NCBI GenBank assembly: GCA_040285825.1
Contig: JAUPSS010000009.1
Coordinates: 744,001-808,000 of the forward strand
Source of the DNA: Eukaryota sp. TZLM1-RC
Lineage: Eukaryota; Metamonada: BaSk clade
Direction: 5' to 3'
DNA: 64,000 nucleotides
Below are positions 30,807-41,539 of this stretch, piece by piece. Every line of letters begins with the position of its first letter. The stretch's first letter is position 1. Under the pieces are notes generated by a model, which was given only the letters and a program-made list of their open reading frames with translations, was not told the DNA's origin and ran no database searches. The translations under genes and the position numbers were made by a program.

Positions 30807-31915
30807 AATGTTATTGCTGATTTGAACGCCGACTTCTGAAAAAAGGAGGGCTTTAAAACATGCAAATTTTTAATTTTTCGACACAATGTTTTCCGTGCCC
30901 CAATAATTTGTTTAATGATTTAAGTTGTAGGTAAACCTCTTTTAATTACTCAACTTTTTATTACACTGTTAGGGCATTACAATAGAGCATCTATGCGTCT
31001 CACAACAGGTGCTACATTGAACTTTCCATTTTGTTTTCGCGGCCTACATAGAAACTTCACTATTGTATGAACATAAACATCATTGTGCGATTCAAAATGG
31101 AGATTAGTTGACAATCGAACTCGGTACCTACAAATGCAAAATATCGAAATCATTCACCGTTTTCAGCATCAATATTTTAAAATATCACATCAACATCCAA
31201 CTTCCTTTCAGATTCAGTATGTTCATAGAAAATTGTACAGGAAACCGACTTGTTATTGTTGGCTCCTGGCCAAATTGAGTTATAAGAAATGTATTTACAG
31301 GCATCACGTGATGCCACGTCATCATGTCTTTATTTAGATTGAAGACATATCGTTGGTCCTTAAGTAAAATCTATACGGCGATTGTTCTATGAAAAATAAA
31401 GAATTTCGCAAATTATAGTTCACACAGAAGTGATTCAACACTTTTCATGTTCAGTGTGCCCACCTAATGTGTTTCCTGTTATAGACCATTTCCCCTTTCA
31501 AAACAATCCTTATTGATCAGCTCTAGAATGGTTTGGTAAAGGTTGAATTTCTTACTTTTTCACAACTATATTTAACAATTCACATCTCAGTAATAAATCA
31601 TCTAATGAATAATAAATGATTATTTGAATCATATTATGCTGTCAAAACACTTTTGTCGACAGGTCTCTCTTTATAGCCGAAATTGTTTAATGTCGAAGTT
31701 GAATTTCGTCAGAGTGGGAATTTAGTTACATGTAAATCCAATTGTTTTTGAAGTTGTTAACTTATGCACTATGAGGATCTCTCGTTTTAAGTATTTGGCG
31801 TAACATATACTATCAATTGTTTCTTCAAGTGAGCGTGCTTTGACAACGCGGTAAAATAAAATGAAAATCACTGTTCTTTATATGAAAATATGATATATCC
31901 CAAATTAGAATTAAA
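30807..31915. other. Intergenic, possible old LINE scrap, no gene
   Basis: Stops occur in all frames. A stretch near 30975-31030 faintly resembles the LINE segment at 42130-42170 (an ACAATAGAGC..TCACAACAGG string), too weak to annotate separately. The only other notable item is the palindrome at 31300. Confidence 0.5.
31300..31315. promoter_or_regulatory. Perfect 16-bp palindrome with E-box core
   Basis: GGCATCACGTGATGCC reads the same on both strands and contains CACGTG. Next to it is CCACGTCATCATG, the reverse complement of the CATGATGACGTGG motif of the array LTRs. No adjacent gene start is apparent, so the function is unknown. Confidence 0.4.
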
Positions 31916-32575
31916 TTATTCAGCAACTGACTCAATATCACTTTCAGGAATTGGTAGAAACTCTTCCCCAGGGTAATGATTACTGACGTTAGTAGATTTT
32001 GCAGATAAAAATGCACCCAAAATGAACAAATCACCAATAGTTTCTACCAACCATCTATAATGATTTGGAGGGAAAAAATCTGCTACCAGACAAATTATTG
32101 AGCCAATCGCAAACTTGGAGTTGCCGAATTTGATGCCCAATTGTACTGCATAAAGCACAAAAAAGACTGCGCCCATATGCTGAACTGGTGATACCAACAA
32201 GAATTCAAATGGAAACTCTTCTTGCAAGAATTGAAGTTCCTCCTGACTAGCACCTTGGAGAGGATTGCTAATCATGCTGAGTATCCCAAGTGTAGCTGAC
32301 ACATGACAACAAAGGCTAATAGAAATCCTGAACATTGCTTTATCGCAATTATAGAGTTTCTTCACTTTTGAAGCAATCACAAGAAAGATAGTTGTTGTCA
32401 CTAGATATATAAGCAATCGAAAGATGGGCAAAAGGGGAAATAATCCTGTCAGCATCTTCAAAACCGATGTGGTAGTTCCAAGAACACGAATGGATCCAAG
32501 ATCCAAATTGGTGACAGATCCAACTGTGGTTGTGGTTTCGATAGCTATGTTGAGATCAATCAAGATTTTAGACAT
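31916..32575 (-). CDS. Multi-pass membrane protein, family not recognised
   Basis: 219 aa from the first ATG (32575); the frame continues upstream only without an ATG. Hydrophobic segments are visible at about residues 40-75 (MLTGLFPLLPIFRLLIYLVTT and the following stretch), 90-115, 145-165, 170-190 and 195-215, with an acidic cytosolic-type tail (PESDIESVAE). No enzymatic motif is seen. The spacing of a mid-protein SxxxQHMGA helix and later helices faintly recalls FRAG1/DRAM-type six-helix proteins; this is a weak impression only. A LINE B scrap begins about 80 bp upstream of the start. Confidence 0.65.
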   Translation of the reverse strand: MSKILIDLNIAIETTTTVGSVTNLDLGSIRVLGTTTSVLKMLTGLFPLLPIFRLLIYLVTTTIFLVIASKVKKLYNCDKAMFRISISLCCHVSATLGILSMISNPLQGASQEELQFLQEEFPFEFLLVSPVQHMGAVFFVLYAVQLGIKFGNSKFAIGSIICLVADFFPPNHYRWLVETIGDLFILGAFLSAKSTNVSNHYPGEEFLPIPESDIESVAE

Positions 32576-32654
32576 TACGATTGTGCATCTGACCAAAAAT
32601 ATCGAAAATCTGGTAAACAATTGAAGAAGTTCGACCTCCTTCACAAAAAATTCG

Positions 32655-32840
32655 TTTTAAAGCAACTCAATGGCACTATTCCCAAAAGAATTATTTAAAC
32701 TTAAAATACAGTCTCCGAACATTACAGAAAGGACTGACTGGAATGTATGAAATTGATCTTTATATAAATTAATGCAGCTCGGCTGTTTTAAATCAAGATC
32801 TCTGCACATTGTTATTGGAAAACTCCAGTTATGAGTTGAT
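32655..32840 (+). mobile_element. LINE family B fragment
   Basis: Matches 36520-36680 over its length, with shared strings such as CGAACATTACAGAAA, TGACTGGAATGTATGAAA and TTTTAAATCAAGATCT. It is an internal piece of the element only. It lies just upstream of the membrane-protein gene on the opposite strand. Confidence 0.7.
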
Positions 32841-33213
32841 TTTGCTCACTGTAGACATGGGCTGTAGTGTGGTCTGGTGTTGTGTTTTTATCGATTCTTA
32901 TACGTTTTATTTCGTATACTAGTAATCACCATAAAGGTGCATAATCTTGGTCAATGTGTGAATTGTATTGAGACACATTCCCAATCTGCAGCAACCTGTA
33001 GGTTGATTGATTGATTGATTGATTGGTGTATCAGATTTTGATTGAATGAGAAAACAGTTATGAATGTGTATTTGTATAAATAATATCCATTGAACTACAT
33101 TTCAAATAAATTGAAGAAACTAAAATAAAGACTAATTGTAAAACTAATAAAATAAAAAACTAGAAATTCAAAAAAATTAAACATTGAAAAAACCGCAAAA
33201 AAATACAACCTGT
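32841..33213. other. Intergenic with short TTGA tandem repeat
   Basis: A run of TTGA repeats (33003-33025) is the only structure. The remainder is AT-rich and probably the 3' flank of the SNF2-family gene. Confidence 0.6.
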
Positions 33214-35775
33214 CTAATCTTCTTTTCCAAATAAAGCAGACTCAAGAATACTTGCAAAATCGTCCCCTTTTTCCACCTTTGAATCAGTGAAAGCACCATC
33301 TAAGAGCTGAGCATTCAATTCCGCTTTCTTTTTGGCTACTTCAATAATACCTTTATCTATAGAATTCTTGCTGCATAACCTGTACACTGTTACTGGCTTT
33401 GTTTGTCCAATTCGATGACAACGATCTTCCGCCTGACTGTCATTTTGGGGATTCCAATCTGAGTCAAAGAAAATTACAGTGTCGGCAGAAGTCAAATTTA
33501 TGCCTACACCACCAGCTTTGGTTGACAAGAGGAATATTTTGATTGATTGATCTGTATTGAAGAGATCAATAATCGGTTGCCGTTCAAGCGTGGCAACTGA
33601 GCCATCCAATCGACAAAAATCCAAATTTAGCGCAGAGCAAAACGCTTCAACGACATCCAAAAGTGATGTAAATTGGGAAAAAATTAAAATTCGGTGATCC
33701 TTACTAATCAGATCAGTGACAAGCTCCCGTAATTTTAAAAATTTACCACTGCTCCACAACAGATCATCTTCAGGCATAAGAAATTCTGCCAGCGCATCAT
33801 GACGTAAGCATAAATCGTGAATGTCGAAATCATTGAGAGCAGACAATTCAAGTGCCATGTCCTCTTTGATCAATCTTATTTTTGACCTAGAAAAGAAAAG
33901 ACTTCTTGATAATTCAAATAATTCTTGATCTTCAAACTCAGCTAATACATCCAATAATTTATCAAAAACTTCCCCAACATAATAAATTCTGAAAAAATGA
34001 GGGTGGTTGGCCGCTTTTCTCAGTTGCATTACCACATTATTTAGTTTAGACTTTGATTGAGAATAGATGAAATCTCGAATTCCTTTGTGATCTGTTGTTA
34101 ATTCCCGATTTAAAATCCCACTGTAGACCTCCGACTGTAGAGTCGTCATGTCACATTTCTCTAAAATTTCAGTTTTTGTGGGCAAATCAGGAGCTACCAC
34201 TGATTTAAGTCGTCGTAGAATAAAAGGTTGCAAAATTCTACGCAATTGAGCTCTTCTCTTCTCCTTCTTGACTGCCAAAGACTTACTCCTTGTCAATAAA
34301 GTCAAACTTTGGGTACTCGTGTCCAAATTTTTATCCTGATCCTTATTCGCCTCGTCACCCGTATCACTGAGCTGATCTTCCTCGCTGTCCACAAGTTCAT
34401 CCATCTCATCTATTGGAATGTCTTCTATTGAAAATCCAGAAAACAAAGAAGGCATTAAAAACGATAATAGTGACCACAATTCTTTTAAATTGTTTTGCAA
34501 AGGCGTCCCGGTCAATAATAATCGATGATTGCAATCAAATGACGTGATTCTTTGATGACGTTGACTAGAAGCATTCTTTATACCTTGTGCTTCATCAAGA
34601 ATTAAAAAATCAAATTTAAATTTTTTAAAAAACTTTTTATCAATTTTTTGAACGACAATATTGTAGGTTGTGATAATGACATGTGGTAATTTTCCTCTTT
34701 TTTTCATTTTCTTTAATTGCGACTGCTGCCAAAGCCTATCATCAATTGAACCATAGTATATAAAAACATTCAAACTCGGACAAAACTTTCCAAATTCAGA
34801 TTCCCAATTGAGAATAATAGAAGCTGGTACTATAATCAAATGAACCCCATTGGCTCTCTTCTCGTGGTCCAACAGTGCCAGGAAAGCTATGCAACTTATG
34901 GTTTTCCCCAAACCCATTTCATCTGCCAAGATACAGTTAACATTTTGGTAATGCAACACTGAGAGCCATTTGAGAGCTATGAGCTGATGCTTGTGTAGTG
35001 TAGCGTTTAGGCTTGGTGGGATGGTTATAGATTCCGAATTCATTGTAGAGGAATCATCAATTGCTTTAATCAAACGTTCTCGATGACGTTCTGATTGATT
35101 GATGAGGAAATCAAGGGATCCATCCTTGTGATCTGCATCGTCGTCAGAGGTGTCAGACTGAGAGTCATTGTGATCTCTTCTGTCTAAATTTTTAGTATTC
35201 GTACCCAAATTTTCACCATGATCCTTATTATCATCAAGCTCTGAATCACTGTCAACAACAACTTTCTTCCTTTTAAACCGCAGTAAAGGAGATCCTACCT
35301 TATTAAAAGTCGTGTCAGAAGTACCTCTGGCGAATAATGAAGCCAACCGAGGTGTCCCAGCAGTGGAAGGTACTATGGGAGTAGTAGAGGATGGTGATTT
35401 GGGGTTGGGGTTGGGGTTAGAAGAGATGATTTTGGAGAAATCACGAGTAGTTTCATTGACAACATTCGTAGAAGAAAGAATAGACCGAATTCGCTCATGC
35501 AGTTGGAGTAAATTGTCTTGATTCTTCTTTACAAAAGAGGGTTTGTAGGTGGGAGGTTTTGGGGTTGTCTTGGGAGTGGTAAAGAGAGTCTTAGTAGCTG
35601 TGTCTTCAGGGGAAGGAGAAGAGGGATTATCATCTGGGTCAAATGAGGAGTCAAACTCGTCTGCAGGTTCTTCTGCACCAGGGTTTTCCTCAAAAGCGGG
35701 GTCGGAAAAGTCAGAAACAGCGTCGTCGTCGGATGAAGGTGAAGAGAAGATGTCTAGAGATGGAGAAGCTGGCAT
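33214..35775 (-). CDS. SNF2-family chromatin remodelling ATPase, Fun30/SMARCAD1-like
   Basis: 853 aa, uninterrupted. The first 250 residues are acidic, Ser/Pro/Asp-rich and disordered. The two-lobed SNF2 motor follows: DEMGLGKT (about residue 288), HLIIVPASIILNWE, YYGS, ITTYN, the DEAQ box (about 396) and LTGTPLQNN (about 423), then after an acidic insert the second lobe with ILIFSQFTSLLD, LDGSV, STKAGGVGINLT, DSDWNPQND and HRIGQTK. The VPASIILNW-EFGKFCP-YYGS series and the short insert favour the Fun30/SMARCAD1/ETL1 branch over INO80 or SWR1. It should slide or evict nucleosomes in the nucleus using ATP. No CUE domain is obvious in the N-terminal part. Subfamily assignment is from motif memory, not a tree. 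Confidence 0.82.
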   Translation of the reverse strand: MPASPSLDIFSSPSSDDDAVSDFSDPAFEENPGAEEPADEFDSSFDPDDNPSSPSPEDTATKTLFTTPKTTPKPPTYKPSFVKKNQDNLLQLHERIRSILSSTNVVNETTRDFSKIISSNPNPNPKSPSSTTPIVPSTAGTPRLASLFARGTSDTTFNKVGSPLLRFKRKKVVVDSDSELDDNKDHGENLGTNTKNLDRRDHNDSQSDTSDDDADHKDGSLDFLINQSERHRERLIKAIDDSSTMNSESITIPPSLNATLHKHQLIALKWLSVLHYQNVNCILADEMGLGKTISCIAFLALLDHEKRANGVHLIIVPASIILNWESEFGKFCPSLNVFIYYGSIDDRLWQQSQLKKMKKRGKLPHVIITTYNIVVQKIDKKFFKKFKFDFLILDEAQGIKNASSQRHQRITSFDCNHRLLLTGTPLQNNLKELWSLLSFLMPSLFSGFSIEDIPIDEMDELVDSEEDQLSDTGDEANKDQDKNLDTSTQSLTLLTRSKSLAVKKEKRRAQLRRILQPFILRRLKSVVAPDLPTKTEILEKCDMTTLQSEVYSGILNRELTTDHKGIRDFIYSQSKSKLNNVVMQLRKAANHPHFFRIYYVGEVFDKLLDVLAEFEDQELFELSRSLFFSRSKIRLIKEDMALELSALNDFDIHDLCLRHDALAEFLMPEDDLLWSSGKFLKLRELVTDLISKDHRILIFSQFTSLLDVVEAFCSALNLDFCRLDGSVATLERQPIIDLFNTDQSIKIFLLSTKAGGVGINLTSADTVIFFDSDWNPQNDSQAEDRCHRIGQTKPVTVYRLCSKNSIDKGIIEVAKKKAELNAQLLDGAFTDSKVEKGDDFASILESALFGKED

Positions 35776-36289
35776 GAGAGATTTCCAGCAGCAGGGAAAA
35801 AAGGGTTTCCAAGTAAACTATTTACCATTACATTATTGAAATAAAACTGTAGCTTGACGATGATAATGGCTAATTCTGCAAATTTACATTTCCATGTACT
35901 GATTTTTACGGATTTCACTATTGATTTAATACGAAAGAGGATGTATCATTCTAACAAATGCTGGTTTTGTTGTATTTCGATTGATCTTGAAATTGTATTT
36001 TCTAGTATCATTTGTTTCAACAAAGCTGTTGATTAGGCTTTACTCTTTAGGCAACAATCAGTATTATTTATTATGTAAGTAGAAAGTATAATATGTCAAT
36101 ACTCTGCTACTGATTTGTCTAATTCACGTATTTGGAGTCAAACTGAAGCCCACATTTATAAAATTTTTAGTTGTGCAAAATTATCATTGACAAACACAAT
36201 CAATTGGTTTTCTGGTGAAAGTTTTCTGCGTAGAACTATACAACTTATTGTTTTTACCACCGGAAATAATTTTCGACTTTGAGAAATGT
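35776..36289. other. 5' flank of SNF2 gene, nothing recognised
   Basis: AT-rich stretch between the SNF2-family start codon and a LINE B copy. It presumably holds the promoter; no motif stands out. Confidence 0.5.
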
Positions 36290-37400
36290 GGTTTAATTGA
36301 ATTTGTATAAAACGTTCGCAAGTTTTCTTCAATTGCTTTTATTGATGGATGTAGAAATGTAGATTTTGAGTTTTCTGAAAGATTTGCCGATTGGGAAGAT
36401 TGATTAATGACAACGCAAAGTTCAACTATTTTTGCATAAAATAAAGAAATTTCAAAAATTGATGTGGAAAAATGGAGTCGACGCTTTCCCCAATCATTCA
36501 ATGGTAATATTCCGGAACAGAATCTTTTAAATTTAAAATAAACTCTTCGAACATTACAGAAACAATTGACTGGAATGTATGAAAATGATCTTCAAAAAAT
36601 ATATGCAGCTCATCTGTTTTAAATCAAGATCTTCACTCATTGTCATTGGCAAAAGCTGTTTGTGAAAATCAGTCATTAGATTCGCCACTGTTTGTAACCA
36701 TTGTACCACGGAGATTTGGACTGTGTGCTAATAATGAAGCGTTTGTAACAAAAATGATATTTATATTTGAATATGCCTATTGATCAATTATTATTAAAGG
36801 AAAATTGTATTTGTTCGAATTCACCACAACTCACTTTGCGCCATGATATGAATTGTTCGAAATTGATAACTTATCGTTCTTCATTACTTGATGCTGTAAG
36901 AGACACTGTTTTTAATATGGCACAAACTGCAACAAATTCGTGTATAAAAGAACTTCTCTTGAAGGAAACACTGCCATTGAATAATTTTGGTTCTGACGAT
37001 GGAGGTAATGAATACTGTGATTGGACTGATAACTCTGAAGCTATTGTTGACTTATGACAAAGATATCGAAGATGCTAATGCTGATAGAAATAGACCACTT
37101 GTTTTTATTGCTTTCCCATTTTCGATAAACGAAAGACTACCAGTAGGGGCAGGAATCTTTTTGAGTGTTTTCCAAAAAAATGATTCAAGAAAAAACATTG
37201 AAAAGATTTATTATGCTTTTATGGCGCTCTTGAATTCCCTTTGCCATTACTCATAGATTACCTCGGTTGTTCAATCGAATTAGATAAGCTTTACCTAGAC
37301 ATCAAGCAGATCAAGATTTTGTAGAGGAAATCTTGGTTCAATGATTATCGTCCCATTAGTTATGAAATTATTTTGTTAAGTGTGCAAAACCCATCAATAA
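36290..37400 (+). mobile_element. LINE family B remnant
   Basis: Broken forward frames match the better copy at 47.9-49.6 kb: FSERFADWED, CICSNSPQLTL, NCSKLITYRSSL and an FGSDD..EYCDW endonuclease segment, then the family B 3' tail (37300-37395, with CCCATTAGTTATGA). There are many stops. The antisense frame at 36184-36501 is a shadow of this element. Confidence 0.8.
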
Positions 37401-37738
37401 AAAAATTGTAACGTTCGCAAGTGGCATATTGGTGTTGATTATATTAATATTGATTTCAATAGCATAAAAATTTCATTACATTTATCTGATATTTTAACAA
37501 GATATCTTAACAACAACGGAGATGATTTTCAGTTTAAATGAACACAAAACAAGTATGAAAAAACAAAGTTTTGATATGAAGAACGTTGATGAATGTATAT
37601 CTGTTGAGAAAACGATGGTTCATGAAGGAGCAACATCAATATTTGATTGTCATGATTGGCATATCTGTTTGTATAATAACATTAATGAGAATTACAATAA
37701 AACAAAAACATTTATTTCAAAAGTTCTATTAGTTCTAT
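37401..37738. other. 3' flank of pyruvate formate-lyase gene
   Basis: AT-rich. A 92-codon forward frame (37522-37800) runs into the enzyme gene antisense and has no recognisable content; I treat it as chance. Confidence 0.5.
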
Positions 37739-39980
37739 TTACATCTGACCATGGAATGTCCTTTCAATCACTTCACCTTGTTGAGCCTTGGTCAACCTAG
37801 TAAAGTTAACAGCATAACCCGACACTCTGATGGTGAGTTGAGGATACTTTTCAGGGTGATCCATGGCATCAAGCAAAACTTCTCTCCGAACACAATTGAC
37901 ATTGATATGGAACCCATGTGATTGAATATAGCCATCAATCATGGCAGTCAAATTAGAAACTTGTTCCGACTCAGACTTTCCAAGAGCGGAAGGTAGAATT
38001 GAAAAAGTATTGGAAATACCATCTCTACAATCATCATATTGAATCTTGGCCACAGAGTTGAGAGAAGCAATAGCCCCAGATTTATCTTTTTGCGAAGATG
38101 GATTGGCACCAGGGGCAAAAGCTTCTCCTTTACGACGGCCATCAGGGGTGTTACCAGTCTTGCGACCATACACCACATTAGAAGTAATGGTGAGGATGGA
38201 GAGAGTGTGGGTGGCATTGCGGTAGGTTGGGTTCTTGCGAATCTTTTCAATGAACTGGTGGCAAAGATCAACAGTGATCGAATCGACACGATCATCATCA
38301 TTTCCATAGCAAGGGAAGCTTCCTTCAATCTTAAAATCAGTAATTAAACCAGTTTCGTCTCTCAATGGATAAACCTTGGCATACTTGATGGCAGAAAGAG
38401 AGTCAGCAACATGAGAAAGACCAGCGATACCGAAAGCCATTAGGCGTTCCACATTGGTATCATGAAGTGCCATCATTGACGACTCATAAGAGTACTTATC
38501 ATGGGAGTAATGAATGGCATTCATAGTATTAACGTAGAGTTCAGTAAGCCAGTCCATGTACTTCAGGAAGCGTTCCCAAACCTCGCTGTATTCAAGAGCA
38601 TCTTCACCAGCAGCACCGCCGAATTGAGGGCCTACTTGTTGACGAGAAACTTCATCAACGCCATTGTTGAGGGAGTAGAGGAGTAATTTAGCAAGATTAC
38701 ATCTTGCACCAAAGAATTGTTTTTGTTTTCCCTTGAATTAATGATATTAAAAAAAACATACAAGGCGCATAGCAGAGACACAGCAAGCAATACCGTAATC
38801 GGAACCAAAAATAGGCCTCATAAGATCATCGTTTTCATATTGGATTGAAGATGTATCGATAGAAACTCTTGAGCAAAAATCTTTAAAGGTTTGTGGTAGG
38901 GATTTCGACCAGAGGATAGTGATGTTGGGTTCTGGAGCAGGGCCGAGATTGTAAAGTGTCTGTAGAATTCGATAAGAGGTCTTTGTAACCATGTGCTGGC
39001 CACTTTCGTTGAGGCCACCCAAAACAATGGTTACCCAGGTAGGATCACCGGCAAAGAGGTCATTGTATTCAGGAGTTCTTAAATGACGGACAAGACGAAG
39101 TTTAATGACGAAATGGTCAATGAATTCTTGAATTTGTTGTTCAGTGAATTTACCACTAGCGAGATCACGTTCAATATAGATGTCAAAGAAAGCATCTGGA
39201 CGTCCAAAGCTCATAGCGGCACCATCTTGTTGTTTGATAGCAGCAAGGTAAGCGAAATAGGTCCATTGGATAGCTTCTTGAGAATTTTCAGCAGGACGAG
39301 ACAAGTCAAAGCCATAGATTTCTCCAAGCTTCTTGATTTGCTTCAAGGCTTTTATTTGTTCAGACACTTCTTCATGGAGACGCATGGTGTCTTCGAGCAT
39401 AGTTTTGGGGAGGTTCGCCTTGTCGGTCTGCTTTTCCTGGATCAGTCGGTCAGCTCCGTAAAGAGCAAGTCGGCGATAGTCACCAATGATACGACCACGG
39501 CCATATCCATCAGGGAGGCCAGTGATAATACCAGACTTTCTAGCAGTTCTCATTTCGGAGGTGTAAATGTCAAAGACACCATCATTGTGAGTCTTGGCGT
39601 ACTCAGTGAAGATGCGCTGGGTTTCGGGGTCCATTTTATATCCATAGGATTCGCTAAAATGAGTGATATCGTGGTACAAACCATGCAGTAGCAGTGATAC
39701 GGACACCTCCAGCACATTTCATAGTTCTTTGGAGAGGAGCTTCACCTTGGAAACCAACGATTGTTTCTTTGTTCTTATCTAGATAGCCAGCACCATGAGA
39801 GGTGATAGTAGATGGACGAACAGTGTCTAGATCGAGAATACCCTTCTTGAGTTCTTCTTTGAGCGCTTCGGAGGTCTTGGCCATGAGGTTCTTGGTGTTC
39901 TCAGTGGGACCTGCTAAGAAGGATGCATCACCATCATAAGGCTTGATGTTTTCAGCAATAAAACCAGCAACGTCAATCAT
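37739..39980 (-). CDS. pfl: Pyruvate formate-lyase (formate C-acetyltransferase)
   Basis: A glycyl-radical enzyme that splits pyruvate with CoA to acetyl-CoA and formate during anaerobic energy metabolism. Three exons (39980-39682, 39653-38762, 38731-37739) join in frame to 727 aa; introns are 28 nt (39654-39681) and 30 nt (38732-38761), both GT..AG. Splicing restores alignment with the bacterial enzyme at both joints. The catalytic pair is in GIACCVSA (C390, C391), the substrate region in [18 protein letters not shown], and the radical glycine in RVSGYAV (G702), 25 residues from the end as in Escherichia coli PflB. The N-terminus is about 30 residues shorter than PflB and shows no clear targeting peptide. 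The activating enzyme it needs is not in the window. Eukaryotic copies are known to be of bacterial origin. Confidence 0.95.
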
Positions 39981-40038
39981 TCAGAAATGGAAGTTGAAAT
40001 TATGCCGAAAACAGCAAGTTTCCGATTTTAAAGAACTA

Positions 40039-40048
40039 ATCACGTGAT
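40039..40048. promoter_or_regulatory. E-box palindrome in divergent promoter
   Basis: ATCACGTGAT lies midway in the 124-bp gap between the divergent starts of pyruvate formate-lyase (39980) and the 411-aa gene (40105). CACGTG boxes are bound by bHLH or bZIP factors. A shared regulatory role is inference. Confidence 0.4.
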
Positions 40049-40104
40049 CGCTCAAAAATCGCAGTTTTCATACAGTATCCATATCATTATTTAAAGACAC
40101 AGAA

Positions 40105-41340
40105 ATGGAAACTAACATTGCATCTACCATCGGTAACTTTAGTCATTATTCTGGACTTGATGGTAAACCTATCTTTGAGCCCGGCCGATCAGGCTTTGCT
40201 GCTAGATCTTTCTTACATCAACTGGGAGCAGTTAATCTCACTGATGGACGCCTAACCTATCTCAAGACATCGATCGACCACATCAATGAACCTTCAATTG
40301 TCATCATCCGGGCAGAAGATCGTTACATTCGTCAATCCTATGGAGATTCCGAAGTAACAATCTCACTCGAAGAAGTTAAACGTCTGTGGGATTCTGCTAG
40401 ACTGTTTTGTGATTCTTCCATTGTTCCAGTGAACTTCTACTTCAAATTGGTGAACGAGTTTATCCATGGTTCCAAGTCTTCCTTTTCCGAGCAAGAAGTT
40501 TACTCTTTCGTGCAAGTCTTTGGTAAATCTACTGCTCAAAGTGTATTACAACAGTATTCCGATCATGGTTTTTATTCCTATAATGATTGTGAGAAGGCAC
40601 TCAACACTTCTTTCCTTATCCTAGCTTCAGCAGTTGCTCATTCACAGCTGGTGCATTTCTTTGTAGAACAGGAAGTAATTGATGGTCTTGCTTTATCCAA
40701 GCTTCGATCTGGGCGTCTGGACGATTATCCTCCGACGTTATTGATTAGCGTTCCTGGTTTTAATTTTGCTTATGCCTCAATTTCCCGGTCTTTGCTTAAA
40801 GAATTTGTTAAATCACCTTTTACCTTGCGTCCTCGTTTCATGGCCCTGTGGAAGATTGTGCTCTCTGCGCTCGTTTACTATAATTACCGTGTCTTAGTGT
40901 TGCCAGCCATTGGCCTAGGAGTCTTCTTGGGAGGCCGGGACTCAGTCAAGGAGGACATCGCTACAATGTACTTTGAAACTCTCGCTGAATCATTAGAGTT
41001 GGTTGAATTCAAAAGCAAAGTTGATCATGTTTTCTACCATCCCATGAAGTATGGGAAGCAATTGGAATCGGTTATTTCAAGATTTTCTGGCACCGTCCTC
41101 ACCGCTTTTTACAAGGATGTGAAGATGTTTGTTGTGGAGCTTTCCAAAAATGGCTTTAACGCCGCATTGGTGAATCCTTCTGATGCTGATGTTATTTGGG
41201 GAGTTTTTGATGTGGGCGAGTATTGGAAGTTTAGTGCAAAGGCTGCTGAAGAAGATTTTGCCTGCACTTCAACTGCTGTTATTGGCAGTTTTGGTATCAA
41301 TCCTGTTTATAAAGATATCAGCAGGATGATCGATGTTTAG
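40105..41340 (+). CDS. Protein of unknown function with macro-like segment
   Basis: 411 aa, uninterrupted, soluble, no signal peptide. I do not recognise the family. The middle holds a VLVLPAIGLGVFLGG stretch that resembles the P-A-I-G-x-G-V-F loop of macro domains (ADP-ribose binding), and near the C-terminus NPSDADVIWG is followed by DVGEYW and AAEEDFACTSTAV, the kind of conserved acidic and small-residue motifs seen in nucleotide- or ADP-ribose-handling domains. The first 200 residues look helical. It is divergent from pyruvate formate-lyase with only 124 bp between starts, so the two may be co-regulated. The macro suggestion rests on one motif. Confidence 0.6.
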   Translation: METNIASTIGNFSHYSGLDGKPIFEPGRSGFAARSFLHQLGAVNLTDGRLTYLKTSIDHINEPSIVIIRAEDRYIRQSYGDSEVTISLEEVKRLWDSARLFCDSSIVPVNFYFKLVNEFIHGSKSSFSEQEVYSFVQVFGKSTAQSVLQQYSDHGFYSYNDCEKALNTSFLILASAVAHSQLVHFFVEQEVIDGLALSKLRSGRLDDYPPTLLISVPGFNFAYASISRSLLKEFVKSPFTLRPRFMALWKIVLSALVYYNYRVLVLPAIGLGVFLGGRDSVKEDIATMYFETLAESLELVEFKSKVDHVFYHPMKYGKQLESVISRFSGTVLTAFYKDVKMFVVELSKNGFNAALVNPSDADVIWGVFDVGEYWKFSAKAAEEDFACTSTAVIGSFGINPVYKDISRMIDV

Positions 41341-41539
41341 TTTTGTTTTGTATGATATTTTATGTAAATAAGTAAATTAAATTAGTTAGATTTTGCTTTT
41401 CTCTTTACTTACACCAAACATGGTCAAACATGTAAATCATTTTTTCGGTCTCCTCAACAAAAAGTGTAATGAAGCCGTCTTATGTTTAGGTTTATCAGAA
41501 TTTCAAGTAAGTATACCAATTTTGTTTTCAAAGGTTTCC

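Noticed and set aside
33003-33025. TTGA tandem repeat as a functional element
   Set aside because: Short simple repeat in intergenic AT-rich DNA with no further context.
35399-35420. TTGGGG repeats resembling ciliate-type telomere sequence
   Set aside because: They are three copies inside the SNF2-family coding region, where the other strand encodes an Asn-Pro repeat.
33214-35775. Calling the SNF2-family protein INO80 or SWR1
   Set aside because: Motif wording in the first lobe and the short insert fit Fun30/SMARCAD1 better, and no HSA or DBINO region is seen.
36184-36501. 105-codon reverse ORF
   Set aside because: Antisense shadow of the LINE B copy; the same shadow appears at 48889-49098 opposite another LINE B copy.
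37522-37800. 92-codon forward ORF next to pyruvate formate-lyase
   Set aside because: Runs antisense into the enzyme's last exon; low-complexity, no domain.
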